A stretch of DNA of 45,778 nt from 40CM-4-69-5 sp036556905 (GTDB taxonomy: Bacteria; Methylomirabilota; Methylomirabilia; Rokubacteriales; CSP1-6), in the NCBI GenBank assembly GCA_036556905.1, contig DATBIM010000041.1, forward strand, positions 1 through 45,778. The letters are read 5' to 3'. Position numbers and translations under genes: made by a program. Of this stretch, positions 31,842 to 40,360 are shown in pieces. The notes under the pieces are model-generated. The model saw nothing but the letters and a program-made list of their open reading frames with translations, was not told the origin of the DNA and made no database searches. Every line of letters starts with the position of its first letter. Position 1 is the first letter of the stretch.

Positions 31842-32816
31842 ATGCGACTGTACATCGTGAGACGGCTGATCGAGATGGTGCCCACCGTCCTCGGGATCAC
31901 GCTCGTGGTGTTCCTGATGATGCAGTCGATCCCGGGCGACCCGGTAGTCGCCCTGCTCGGCGAGGCCTACACCGAAGAGGAGGCCGTCAAGGTCCGCGTG
32001 GATTACGGCCTGGACAGGCCGATCTTCGTGCAGTACGTCATCTGGCTGAGCAAGCTGGTGCAGGGTGACTGGGGGACCTCGATCCTGAGTGGGCGCCCGG
32101 TGCTCAAGGACGTGCTGATCCGCCTGCCGGTGACCCTCGAGCTGATCGTGCTCTCCATGGGCGTGGCCCTGCTGATCGCCATCCCCGCCGGTATCATCGG
32201 CGCGCTCAGGCAGAACACCTGGGCCGACTACACGGCCACCTCGGTGGCCATGGTCGGGGTCTCCATCCCGGAGTTCTTCATCGGCGTGCTGCTCCTGCTG
32301 ATGTTTTCCTTCGGCCTGGGTGGGTTGCTTCCCAGCTCGGGCTGGGTGTACCTGCCCGGGACCTGCCCGACGATCGTGTGCGGGACGAGCTTCTGGGGCA
32401 ACGTGCAGCACGTCCTGATGCCGGCCTTCGCGCTCGGGGTGGGCCGGGCCGCCCTCCTGACGCGGCTCCTGCGGGCCAGCATGCTGGAGGTCATCCGAAC
32501 CGAGTATGTCACTACGGCGCGGGCGAAGGGGCTGAGCGACCGGCCGGTCATCTTCAAGCACGCCTTGAAGAACGCCCTGATTCCGACCGTCACCGTGATG
32601 GGGCTCCAGGTGGGCTTCCTGATCGGCGGCGCTATCGTGGTGGAGACGCTGTTCGCGATGCCCGGCCTGGGCACTTTCGGCATCGAGGCCATCATCGGGC
32701 GCGACTACCAGCAGGTGCAGGGCTTCGCGCTGATCACCGCCCTGGCCTTTGTCGTGATGAACCTGCTCGTCGACCTGACCTACACGTTCCTGGACCCCCG
32801 CATCCGCTACACATGA
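31842..32816 (+). CDS. DppB-type ABC transporter permease
   Basis: A 324-aa integral-membrane permease of the oligopeptide/nickel branch. MRLYIVRRLIEMVPTVLGITLVVFLMMQSIPGDPV is the DppB hallmark. The EAA-type coupling loop is EVIRTEYVTTARAKGLSDRPVIFKHALKNALIPTVT. The C-terminus VETLFAMPGLGTFGIEAIIGRDY is also typical, as is DLTYTFLDPRIRY. The ATG at 31842 follows the hairpin repeat directly. It lies between the binding protein and the second permease (45 nt on). No ATPase is encoded nearby. Confidence 0.92.
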   Translation: MRLYIVRRLIEMVPTVLGITLVVFLMMQSIPGDPVVALLGEAYTEEEAVKVRVDYGLDRPIFVQYVIWLSKLVQGDWGTSILSGRPVLKDVLIRLPVTLELIVLSMGVALLIAIPAGIIGALRQNTWADYTATSVAMVGVSIPEFFIGVLLLLMFSFGLGGLLPSSGWVYLPGTCPTIVCGTSFWGNVQHVLMPAFALGVGRAALLTRLLRASMLEVIRTEYVTTARAKGLSDRPVIFKHALKNALIPTVTVMGLQVGFLIGGAIVVETLFAMPGLGTFGIEAIIGRDYQQVQGFALITALAFVVMNLLVDLTYTFLDPRIRYT

Positions 32817-32861
32817 GCGCACCGAGATCGACAACGCGCTCTTGAGGAGGGACAGCCAGCT

Positions 32862-33788
32862 ATGAGCACGGTCCGCGAGGCTCCGCTGGGTGGAGTCGGT
32901 GAGCTCGTCATCGGGCCGCAGGCCGTGGCGCGCCCGGAGTCACCGTTCGTCCAGGGCCTGCGCCGGCTGCGGCGCAGCACGACCGCGCTCATTGGCGTGG
33001 CCATCGTGGCCCTGCTGCTGGTGCTCGCGATCTTCGCGGACGTGCTGGCCCCCACGAGCCCGACGGTCAACGACCAGACGCGCACCTTCCAGCCGCCCAG
33101 CTGGGATTACCCGCTGGGGACAGATCAGATGGGCCGCGACATGCTGAGCCGGGTCATCCACGGGACGCGCGTCTCCCTGCTGGTGGGGGTGTCGTCGGTG
33201 CTGCTCGCCCTCTTCGTCGGCGTCCCCCTGGGGATGATTGCCGGGTACTACGGCGGTCGCACCGACACCCTCGTGATGCGGGTGATGGACCTGATCCTGG
33301 CCTTCCCCATCTACCTGCTGGCCATCATCCTCATGGTCATCTTCACGCCGACGGCGGGACTGATCGGGACCATGAAGGTCACCGGCGCCCTCGCCATCGT
33401 GCGCATCCCGATCTACGCCCGGCTGGTCCGGGGCAGCGTGCTGTCCGTGAAAGAGAAGGAGTACATCGAGGCCTGCCGGGCCCTGGGCGTGCGCGATCCC
33501 TGGATCCTCCTGCGCCACGTCCTGCCCAACTGTCTGGCCCCGATCATCGTGACCACCACGCTGGGCATCGCCACCTCCATCATCGTGGAGGCGACCCTCA
33601 GCTTCCTGGGGCTGGGCACCCAGCCGCCCACGCCGAGCTGGGGCTGGGATCTCAAGGCCAACGTGGCCTTCATCCAGGTCAACCCCTGGCTGTCGCTCTT
33701 CCCCGGCCTCGCGATCTTCGTGACCGTGCTCGGTTTCAACCTCTTCGGCGACGGCCTGCGCGATGCCCTGGATCCGCGGCTCAAGTAG
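32862..33788 (+). CDS. DppC-type ABC transporter permease
   Basis: A 308-aa second permease of the same importer. SPFVQGLRRLRRSTTALIGVAIVALLLVLAIFADVLAPTSP is the usual N-terminal anchor. HPLGTDQMGRDMLSR-type motif appears as YPLGTDQMGRDMLSRVIHGTR. The coupling loop is KEKEYIEACRALGVRDPWILLRHVLPNCLAPIIV. The end GDGLRDALDPRLK is the DppC C-terminal signature. GGAGG lies about 11 nt upstream of ATG 32862. The next gene on is the Liv-type binding protein, and not dppD/dppF. Confidence 0.93.
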   Translation: MSTVREAPLGGVGELVIGPQAVARPESPFVQGLRRLRRSTTALIGVAIVALLLVLAIFADVLAPTSPTVNDQTRTFQPPSWDYPLGTDQMGRDMLSRVIHGTRVSLLVGVSSVLLALFVGVPLGMIAGYYGGRTDTLVMRVMDLILAFPIYLLAIILMVIFTPTAGLIGTMKVTGALAIVRIPIYARLVRGSVLSVKEKEYIEACRALGVRDPWILLRHVLPNCLAPIIVTTTLGIATSIIVEATLSFLGLGTQPPTPSWGWDLKANVAFIQVNPWLSLFPGLAIFVTVLGFNLFGDGLRDALDPRLK

Positions 33789-33840
33789 CTCCGTCGCTCA
33801 CGCGAACTCGAGATCGACCTCGAACCACGGGAGACTGGAC

Positions 33841-35037
33841 ATGAAGACACATGCTACCCGACTGCTCACCGGAGTTCTCCTGGCCCTCCTGGTCCTGAGC
33901 ATCGGCCCGGCCTGGGCCCAACGCGCGAACAACGAGGTGCTCGTCGGGGGCGCGATCTCCCAGACGGGGCAGTATGCCGAACCCGCCGGTCGGCAGGTGA
34001 ACTCCATCAAGCTGTGGGTCGACGACGTCAACGGCCGGGGTGGGCTGTTGGGCCGCAAGATCAAGCTGATCCTGCTGGATGACAAGTCCGACACCCAGAC
34101 GGCCATCAAGCTCTACGAGAAGCTCATCACCGAGGACAAGGTCGATCTACTGCTGGCCCCCTACTCCAGCGGGATCACCGAGGCTGTGGCCAACGTCAAC
34201 GAGCGGTACAAGATGCCGTTCGTGGCCTATGGGGCGGCCTCGACACCGATCTGGGAGAAGGGACGGAAATACATCTTCAACATCGTGGCGGTGGCCGAGG
34301 ACTACCAGAAGGGCGCCGTCCACCTGGCCAAGCAGATCGGAGTCAAGCGGGCGGCCGTCATCGGCCAGGACAGCCTCTTCCCCCGCCAGTCGGGCAAGGG
34401 GGCCAAGGACTGGGCCAAGAAGCTGGGCATCGAGATCGTCGTTGACGAGAACTACCCGGCCAAGCAGACCGACTTCACTGCCCTGCTCCAGAAGATCGCC
34501 GGCGCCGGCGCCGAGGCTATCTTCTCCAACAGCTACTTCGCCGACTCGGCCGCCCAGCTCCGCCAGATGCGCGAGCTGAATCTGAGCTTCAAGCTCTTCT
34601 CGAGCACGGTGGGGCCGGGGCTGCCGAACTTCCCCGAGCAGCTCGGCAACACCGCCGAGTACGTGCTGGGCTTCAGCCAGTGGGAGCCACTGCCCAAGAT
34701 TCTCAAGCACGCGGGCATGCAGGAGTACATCGACCGCTACGAAAAGCGCTTCAACGAGAAGCCCAACTATCATGCGGGCGGCGCCTACGGCGCCCTGCAG
34801 GTGACCGAGGCCGCGATCAAGAAGGCGGGCAGCTTCGACCAGGAGAAGCTCCGCGAGGCGCTGGCCACCATCGACGTGCAGACCATCTTCGGGCGCTACA
34901 AGGTCGATGCCAAGGGCATGAACACTCACGAGGGCATCACCTTCCAGATCCTCAAGGGGCAGCGGCGGGTCGTCTGGCCGGAGAAGTGGGCCGAGGCGAA
35001 GCCGGAGCTGCCGATGCCGGCGTGGAGCAAGCGGTAG
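33841..35037 (+). CDS. Liv-type ABC substrate-binding protein (Sec-exported)
   Basis: A 398-aa amide/branched-chain amino-acid family binding protein, first gene of the second Liv operon. MKTHATRLLTGVLLALLVLSIG and AWAQ form a Sec signal peptide, in contrast to the Tat signal of the first operon's protein. VLVGGAISQTGQYAEPAGRQVNSIKLWVDDVNGRGGLLGRKIKLILLDDKSDTQTAIKLYEKLI is the lobe I signature, and LLAPYSSGITEAVANVNERYKMPFVAYGAAS is the ligand loop. GGGAG lies upstream of ATG 33841. It starts 52 nt after the DppC-type permease, so the two transporters may share a transcript. The ligand is unknown. Confidence 0.92.
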   Translation: MKTHATRLLTGVLLALLVLSIGPAWAQRANNEVLVGGAISQTGQYAEPAGRQVNSIKLWVDDVNGRGGLLGRKIKLILLDDKSDTQTAIKLYEKLITEDKVDLLLAPYSSGITEAVANVNERYKMPFVAYGAASTPIWEKGRKYIFNIVAVAEDYQKGAVHLAKQIGVKRAAVIGQDSLFPRQSGKGAKDWAKKLGIEIVVDENYPAKQTDFTALLQKIAGAGAEAIFSNSYFADSAAQLRQMRELNLSFKLFSSTVGPGLPNFPEQLGNTAEYVLGFSQWEPLPKILKHAGMQEYIDRYEKRFNEKPNYHAGGAYGALQVTEAAIKKAGSFDQEKLREALATIDVQTIFGRYKVDAKGMNTHEGITFQILKGQRRVVWPEKWAEAKPELPMPAWSKR

Positions 35038-35044
35038 CGACGGC

Positions 35045-36127
35045 GTGAACCAGCGGGCCGACGACGTGGCGGGCCGGGAGTCGCTCTCCCGGCCCTTCGC
35101 TCCCTCGGCCGCCGCCGCCCGCCCCTCGCGTCACTCCTGGAGGGAGCGGAGCGAGGTCCGAAGCCTCTATCTGCTCGCCGCCTTCCTCGTCTTTGCCTAT
35201 GCCCTGCCCTTCGTGGTGGGCGCCGCGGCCGGCACCATCCGGCTCGACGAGCGGTGGCTCACGAATCTGGCCACCGTGGTCGTGGGCGGCGTCATGCAGG
35301 GCGGCGTCTATGCGATGTTCGCGGTGGGGCTCACCCTGATCTTCGGTGTCATGCGCATCATCAATGCCGCCCACGGCGAGATGGTGATGATGGGGGCGTA
35401 CCTGACGTGGGTCTCCTTCTTCTATCTGGGTGTCGATCCCTTGCTGGCCCTGGTCTTGACCCTCCCGGCCGCCTTCCTGTTCGGGGTCGCCGTCCAGAAA
35501 GTCCTGCTGAACGCCGCCGTGGGCGCGCCCGAGCTGACGGGGCTGCTGATCACCTTCGGCCTGGGCCTCACCATGATCTACACCGCCGAGCTGCTCTTCA
35601 CCACTGACTTCCGGACGATTCCCTACGCCCCGGGCACGGTCCAGCTCACCAGCACCATCGCCGTCGGCCAGAACCGGGTGATCAGCTTCGCCATGGCCGT
35701 GGTGATCTCCGTCGGCGTCTACTTGTTTCTCCGGCTGAGCCGGCTGGGTAAAGCTGTCCGGGCCACCGCCCTGAACGCCGAGGTGGCGATGGTGTGCGGG
35801 ATCAACGTGCGACGGATCTACCTGATCACCACCGGCCTGGCCGCGGCGCTGGCCGTAGCCGGCGGGGCCCTGGTGTCCATCCAGTTCGGGTTCAATCCGG
35901 AGACTGGGGTGCAATACACGCTGCAGGCCTTCGCCATCATCATCCTGGGCGGCCGCGGCGACTACGTGGGCGCGCTCATCGGCGGGCTCATGCTGGCCGT
36001 CCTCGAAAATCTGGTGTCGCTCATGGTCCCCAACGGCACCGCCATGGTCGAGCTGGCCGCCTATGGCCTGATGATCTTCGTGCTCCTGATCCGTCCCGGC
36101 GGGCTCATGGGCGTGAAGGAAGGCTGA
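35045..36127 (+). CDS. livH: Branched-chain amino-acid-type ABC permease LivH
   Basis: A 360-aa permease, longer than the usual 290 aa because of a hydrophilic N-terminal extension of about 45 residues (MNQRADDVAGRESLSRPF, Arg/Ala/Ser-rich) and one extra hydrophobic segment (YLLAAFLVFAYALPFVVGAAAG). The core VVGGVMQGGVYAMFAVGLTLIFGVMRIINAAHGEMVMMGAYL is the LivH signature. ILGGRGDYVGALIGGLMLAVLENL is the conserved C-terminal region. The GTG start at 35045 lies 7 nt after the binding-protein stop. A later start would give a shorter protein, but none is clearly better. Confidence 0.9.
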   Translation: MNQRADDVAGRESLSRPFAPSAAAARPSRHSWRERSEVRSLYLLAAFLVFAYALPFVVGAAAGTIRLDERWLTNLATVVVGGVMQGGVYAMFAVGLTLIFGVMRIINAAHGEMVMMGAYLTWVSFFYLGVDPLLALVLTLPAAFLFGVAVQKVLLNAAVGAPELTGLLITFGLGLTMIYTAELLFTTDFRTIPYAPGTVQLTSTIAVGQNRVISFAMAVVISVGVYLFLRLSRLGKAVRATALNAEVAMVCGINVRRIYLITTGLAAALAVAGGALVSIQFGFNPETGVQYTLQAFAIIILGGRGDYVGALIGGLMLAVLENLVSLMVPNGTAMVELAAYGLMIFVLLIRPGGLMGVKEG

Positions 36128-36136
36128 GGGGACGTC

Positions 36137-37075
36137 GTGAAGCGGCACGAGCACCTTCGCAACCTGGCCGCGCTGGTGGTGGTGGGACTCGTCCTGGCCG
36201 GGGTACCGGACAGCCTCAACGTCTACCAGCGCTCCTTCCTGCTGTTCACGATGATGTACGTCGTCCTGGCCCTGTCCTGGAACATCATCAGCGGCTTCAC
36301 CGGCTACACTTCCTTCGGCCACGTCGCCTTCTACGGGATCGGCGCCTACGCCTGCGCCATTTTGGTATCCGACTACGGCTGGCACTGGCTGGCCACGCTC
36401 GGGGCCGCGGCCGTAGTGGCCGGGGTCGTCGCGGTGGCGATCGGCTACCCGGTGCTACGGCTCAAGGGGCCCTACTTCGCCATCGCCATGCTGGGGACGG
36501 CCGAGGGCACGCGCGTCATCGCCACAGTGTGGGACAGCCTGACCCATGGCGGGCTGGGCATCAGCCTGCCCAGCGCCGAGACCTCGTTCGAGACGTACTA
36601 CGCGATGCTGGCGCTGATGGTGGTGACGATCGCCGCGGCCTACGCGATCGGGCATTCCCGCTTCGGCGTTCGCCTCAACGCCATCCGCGAGGACGAGGGG
36701 GCGGCCGAGGCCCTGGGTGTCAACGCCACCGTCTACAAGCTGGCCGCCTTCGTGCTCTCGGCGATCTTCCCGGCCGTCGCCGGCGGTATCCAGGCCTACA
36801 AGGTGCTCTACATCGATCCCCCCTCGGTCTTCTTCGTGCAGATCACGATCGCCATGGCCCTCATGTCGATGCTCGGCGGCAAGGGCACGGTGATCGGCCC
36901 CATCGTGGGCGCGGTGCTGCTCTACACGGTCCAGGAGCTCACCTGGGTCAACTTCCCGACCGCCCACCTGATCGCCTACGGGCTCTTCATCGTCGTGGTC
37001 GCGCGCTTCATGCCCCGGGGCCTGATGGGCCTGGCCATCGACCGGGGCTGGGTCCGCAAGGGCATGGTCCACTGA
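36137..37075 (+). CDS. livM: Branched-chain amino-acid-type ABC permease LivM
   Basis: A 312-aa permease. YVVLALSWNIISGFTGYTSFGHVAFYGIGAYACA is the LivM motif. AIREDEGAAEALGVNATVYKLAAFVLSAIFPAVAGGIQAYK is the conserved loop, and MLGGKGTVIGPIVGAVLLYTV precedes the end. The GTG start at 36137 follows livH by 9 nt. Its TGA overlaps the livG ATG by one base (TGATG). Confidence 0.93.
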   Translation: MKRHEHLRNLAALVVVGLVLAGVPDSLNVYQRSFLLFTMMYVVLALSWNIISGFTGYTSFGHVAFYGIGAYACAILVSDYGWHWLATLGAAAVVAGVVAVAIGYPVLRLKGPYFAIAMLGTAEGTRVIATVWDSLTHGGLGISLPSAETSFETYYAMLALMVVTIAAAYAIGHSRFGVRLNAIREDEGAAEALGVNATVYKLAAFVLSAIFPAVAGGIQAYKVLYIDPPSVFFVQITIAMALMSMLGGKGTVIGPIVGAVLLYTVQELTWVNFPTAHLIAYGLFIVVVARFMPRGLMGLAIDRGWVRKGMVH

Positions 37076-37809
37076 TGCCGCCCGGCCCCAACGGGATCGC
37101 CCTCGAAGTGCGCGATCTCCGGAAGGCCTTCGGCGGGGTCCGGGCCGTCGACGGATGCAGCTTCGCCGTGCCCGGGGGCAAGATCTCCGGGCTCATCGGC
37201 CCCAACGGCTCGGGCAAGACGACGACCTTCAACCTGCTCACCGGGATCATCCGCCCCGACGGCGGCCAGGTGATCTACCGGGGTGAGAACCTCGCCGGCC
37301 TCAAGCCGCACCAGATCTTCGGCAAGGGCATCACCCGGACGTTCCAGATCACCCGCATCTTCCGGGAGATGACGGTGCTGGAGAACATGCTCTCGGTGAC
37401 CGGGCTCGGCGTGCCCGACCGGGTCGCCCGTGAGCGCGCCGAAGAGCTGATCGCCTTCGTGAACCTCGCGCACCTGCGCGCCGAGTACGGCGGGCGCCTG
37501 TCCTACGGACAGCAGAAGCTCCTGGAGTTCGCGCGGGCGCTCATGACCGACCCCGATCTGATCCTGCTCGACGAGCCCGCGGCCGGCGTCAATCGCACCC
37601 TGCTCCAGCACCTGCTCGACCAGATCCACCGATTGCAAGAAGGGGGCAAGACCGTCCTCATCGTCGAGCACGACATGAACGTCATCATGAATCACTGCGA
37701 GCGCATCTTCGTCATGGACTACGGCGTGAAGATCGCCGAGGGACCGCCGGCCGAGATCCAGCGGGACGAGCGCGTCCTCGATGCCTACTTCGGGCGCCGA
37801 CGCAACTGA
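37075..37809 (+). CDS. livG: Liv-type ABC transporter ATPase LivG
   Basis: A 244-aa ATPase. Walker A is GPNGSGKT (42-49), the signature is LSYGQQKLLEFARAL, Walker B is LILLDEPAAGVNRT, and the switch His lies in LIVEHDMNVIMNHC. ITRTFQITRIFREMTVLENML is the LivG Q-loop region. ATG 37075 overlaps the livM stop by one base, and its own TGA overlaps the livF ATG in the same way, so the operon is tightly coupled. Confidence 0.95.
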   Translation: MPPGPNGIALEVRDLRKAFGGVRAVDGCSFAVPGGKISGLIGPNGSGKTTTFNLLTGIIRPDGGQVIYRGENLAGLKPHQIFGKGITRTFQITRIFREMTVLENMLSVTGLGVPDRVARERAEELIAFVNLAHLRAEYGGRLSYGQQKLLEFARALMTDPDLILLDEPAAGVNRTLLQHLLDQIHRLQEGGKTVLIVEHDMNVIMNHCERIFVMDYGVKIAEGPPAEIQRDERVLDAYFGRRRN

Positions 37810-38534
37810 TGGCGCTGCTGGAGCTCCGTGACGTCCAGGCCGGCTACGGGTCGATCCAGATCCTCCATGGCGTCTCGCTCAACGTGAACGCGGGCGAGAT
37901 CGTCGCGGTGATCGGCCCCAACGGCGCCGGCAAGTCCACCACCTTCAAGGTGATCATGAACCTGATCAATCACCTCGGCGGCGAGGTCGTGTTCGCGGGG
38001 CAGAGCCTGGTCGGCCAGCGCCCGGACCGGGTCCTGGCCCTGGGGCTCGGCTATGTGCCGCAGGGACGCGTGGTCTTCAGCACCATGACGGTGCGCGAGA
38101 ACCTCGAGATGGGGGCCTACCTGGAACGAGACTCGACAAAGGTCAAGGCCGCCATGGACTACGTGTTCTCGCTCTTTCCCCGGCTGGGGGAGCGGCCCCG
38201 CCAGCTGGCCGGCACCATGAGCGGGGGCGAGCAGCAGATGCTGGCCATGGGCCGCGGCCTCATGATGCGGCCCAAGATGCTCATGCTCGACGAGCCCTCG
38301 CTCGGGCTCAGCCCGCGCTTCGTCGACGAGGTGTTCGACAAGACCGTGGCCATGGCCCGGGCCGGGCTCACGGTGATGCTGGTGGAGCAGAACGCCGCCC
38401 GGGCCCTGGAGATCTCCGATCGCGCGTATGTCCTGGAGCTCGGGCGCAACCGCTTCGAGGGCACCGGCCAGGCCCTGCTCGACAACCCCGAGGTCCGGCG
38501 CATGTACCTCGGGGGCCACGCGCATGGAGCCTGA
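37809..38534 (+). CDS. livF: Liv-type ABC transporter ATPase LivF
   Basis: A 241-aa ATPase. Walker A is GPNGAGKS (36-43), the signature is MSGGEQQML, Walker B is MLMLDEPSLGLSPRF, and the switch region is VMLVEQNAARALEISDRAYV. LGYVPQGRVVFSTMTVRENLEMGAYL is typical LivF. It overlaps livG by one base at its start and the M24-family gene by 11 nt at its end, so the M24 gene belongs to this operon. Confidence 0.95.
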   Translation: MALLELRDVQAGYGSIQILHGVSLNVNAGEIVAVIGPNGAGKSTTFKVIMNLINHLGGEVVFAGQSLVGQRPDRVLALGLGYVPQGRVVFSTMTVRENLEMGAYLERDSTKVKAAMDYVFSLFPRLGERPRQLAGTMSGGEQQMLAMGRGLMMRPKMLMLDEPSLGLSPRFVDEVFDKTVAMARAGLTVMLVEQNAARALEISDRAYVLELGRNRFEGTGQALLDNPEVRRMYLGGHAHGA

Positions 38535-39837
38535 CGGTATGCCGCCGCATCCCGGCGCCGGCGGCGCCCCACCGACCGTGTTCGCGCGCACGCCCCTGCC
38601 CGAGCGACTCTGCAATCTCGGCCGCCTGCTCGACACCATGAAACAGCGGGGGATGGACGGGATTGTGTCCTACCTGCGCCCCAACGTGTTCTACCTGAGC
38701 GGATTCGGCCCCCCGGCCAGCGCCTCGGTCCAGGAAACCAATGGCTATGCCGCCGTGGTGGTCTCCCGGCACGAGCCCGAGCACCCGATCATCGTGATCG
38801 CTGAGTTCGACCTCGCGCACTTCCTCTTGCAGCCCTCGTGGGTCCGGGACGCCCGCCCCTACGCCACCCTGCTGACCCCGTTCGACGTCACGTGGGCGCC
38901 GCTGGAGCACTTCATCCCGGCCGAGCTCCGCGGGGCCGAGCGCACGCAGACAGCCCGGGCCCACTACGCCGGCAGCCTGGTCGAGGGGACGGTGCAAGCG
39001 ATGAAGGATCTCGGACTGGCCAGCGGGGCGGTCGGGTTCGACGACCTTCGTTTTGCCAACGCGGTCGCTCCCGCCGGCGGGCGCGTCGTCGACGCCTACG
39101 CGGCCCTCAAGTACGTGCGCCAGGTGAAGACGGCCGAGGAGGTGAGCCTCCTGCGGCAGGCGACCCGACTGAACCAGCAGGCCATCGAAGGGACCATCCG
39201 CACCTGGTCACGGGGGATGACCTGGCAGGAGATGACGCGCGCCTACCACACCACCGCCGTGAGCCTGGGAGGCTTCGTGCGCGATCCGGGCGCCATCGTC
39301 ATGGCCAACCCCCCGGGGATCGAGCCGGCCTTTTTCACCCAGTCGGGGCTGGAGGACTTCCCCGTCGAGCCCGGCATGCACGTCATGTGGGATTGCCACG
39401 GAACCTGGGCCCACTACTGCTGGGACGGCGGCAAGACCTGGATCGTGGACGATCGGCCCCGCGGGCTCGCGCGCCAGATCGCGGCCGCCACCGGCGCCGC
39501 CATGACCGAGATCCGGCACGCCATGCGACCCGGCGTGACGATCAGCGCGCTCCAGACCCGGGGCCGCGAGACCTTGCGGCGGGCCGGCCTGGCCAACGCC
39601 GACGACGCGTTCATCTTCTTCCACGGGCTCGGCCTGGAGCACATCGACATGGAAATCCCGGCCAGCCGCCACGACTGGAGTCTGGAGGCGGGAATGGTCG
39701 TGGCGGTGCATCTGCAGATTCCCGGCGACGATCGTCACCGCAGCTGGCTGGAGGAGATCTTCCTCGTCACCCGGGAGGGCGGCGATCCCTTCTTCACCTG
39801 GGGCAACGCCCCGATCGAGGGCGCCCCGGCCGGCTGA
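38524..39837 (+). CDS. M24-family (Xaa-Pro aminopeptidase/creatinase-like) protein
   Basis: A 437-aa pita-bread-fold protein co-transcribed with the Liv importer (11-nt overlap with livF). The N-terminal domain has RGMDGIVSYLRPNVFYLSGF. The C-terminal domain has metal-ligand positions D and D eleven residues apart (MWDCHGTWAHYCWDGGKTW), H in FFHGLGLEHIDME, and E in WLEEIFLVT. The fourth ligand, normally Glu in GMVxTxEPG, reads His (GMVVAVHLQIPG). M24 proteins cleave Xaa-Pro peptides, creatine or proline betaine-like compounds. The altered ligand set leaves the activity open. Linkage suggests that the importer delivers its substrate, which is inference. Confidence 0.85.
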   Translation: MEPDGMPPHPGAGGAPPTVFARTPLPERLCNLGRLLDTMKQRGMDGIVSYLRPNVFYLSGFGPPASASVQETNGYAAVVVSRHEPEHPIIVIAEFDLAHFLLQPSWVRDARPYATLLTPFDVTWAPLEHFIPAELRGAERTQTARAHYAGSLVEGTVQAMKDLGLASGAVGFDDLRFANAVAPAGGRVVDAYAALKYVRQVKTAEEVSLLRQATRLNQQAIEGTIRTWSRGMTWQEMTRAYHTTAVSLGGFVRDPGAIVMANPPGIEPAFFTQSGLEDFPVEPGMHVMWDCHGTWAHYCWDGGKTWIVDDRPRGLARQIAAATGAAMTEIRHAMRPGVTISALQTRGRETLRRAGLANADDAFIFFHGLGLEHIDMEIPASRHDWSLEAGMVVAVHLQIPGDDRHRSWLEEIFLVTREGGDPFFTWGNAPIEGAPAG

Positions 39838-39841
39838 GGGG

Positions 39842-40357
39842 TTACGCCCGCGCGACGGCCGGTGACGGTGCGCGGAGCAACTCGTCCCAGGGGCCGGGGA
39901 ACCGACCCTTGCCCTCTTCCCCCGAGAACGGCCGCTCCCGGCGCCACTCACTGCGCGGGAGCTCGTAATAGACCTCCAGGCCGTTCCCGTCGGGATCCGC
40001 GAAGTAGATGCCGATGGAGACCTTGTGGTCCGAGACGCTGATGGGAACACCCCGGGCCTTCAGCCGCTGATACATCTCGGCGAGGTCGGCCAGGCTCGCC
40101 ATCCTCCAGGCCAGGTGATTCAGGCCCACCTGCTTCCTCTGGGGTCCCGCTGCGTCATCGCCCACCTCGAACAGCGCGATGTCGTGGGCGTGATCCGGGT
40201 CACAGGCGAGGAAGGCGGCCCGCAGCCGGTTGGTTCCCGGAAAGGTCATGGTGTCCTGGGTGTGCAGCCCGAAGACGTCCGTGTACCACTGGTGCGAGCG
40301 CTCGGCGTTGCGCACGAAGATGTTGACGTGGTCGAGGGCAACCGGCTTGTAGGCCAT
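39842..40357 (-). CDS. VOC-family (glyoxalase/extradiol dioxygenase-like) protein
   Basis: A 171-aa vicinal-oxygen-chelate protein with paired beta-alpha-beta-beta-beta modules. Metal-ligand-like residues are His in VALDHVNIFVRN, His in LNHLAWRM, and Glu in YFADPDGNGLEVYYELP. HQWYTDVFGLHTQDTM is the usual first-module sequence. Members act as glyoxalases, dioxygenases, isomerases or resistance proteins; the substrate is unknown. ATG 40357 has GAGGAG upstream and lies 3 nt after the stop of the large xanthine-dehydrogenase-family gene, so the two form an operon. Its stop lies 4 nt from the M24 gene stop on the other strand. Confidence 0.87.
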   Translation of the reverse strand: MAYKPVALDHVNIFVRNAERSHQWYTDVFGLHTQDTMTFPGTNRLRAAFLACDPDHAHDIALFEVGDDAAGPQRKQVGLNHLAWRMASLADLAEMYQRLKARGVPISVSDHKVSIGIYFADPDGNGLEVYYELPRSEWRRERPFSGEEGKGRFPGPWDELLRAPSPAVARA

Positions 40358-40360
40358 GCC

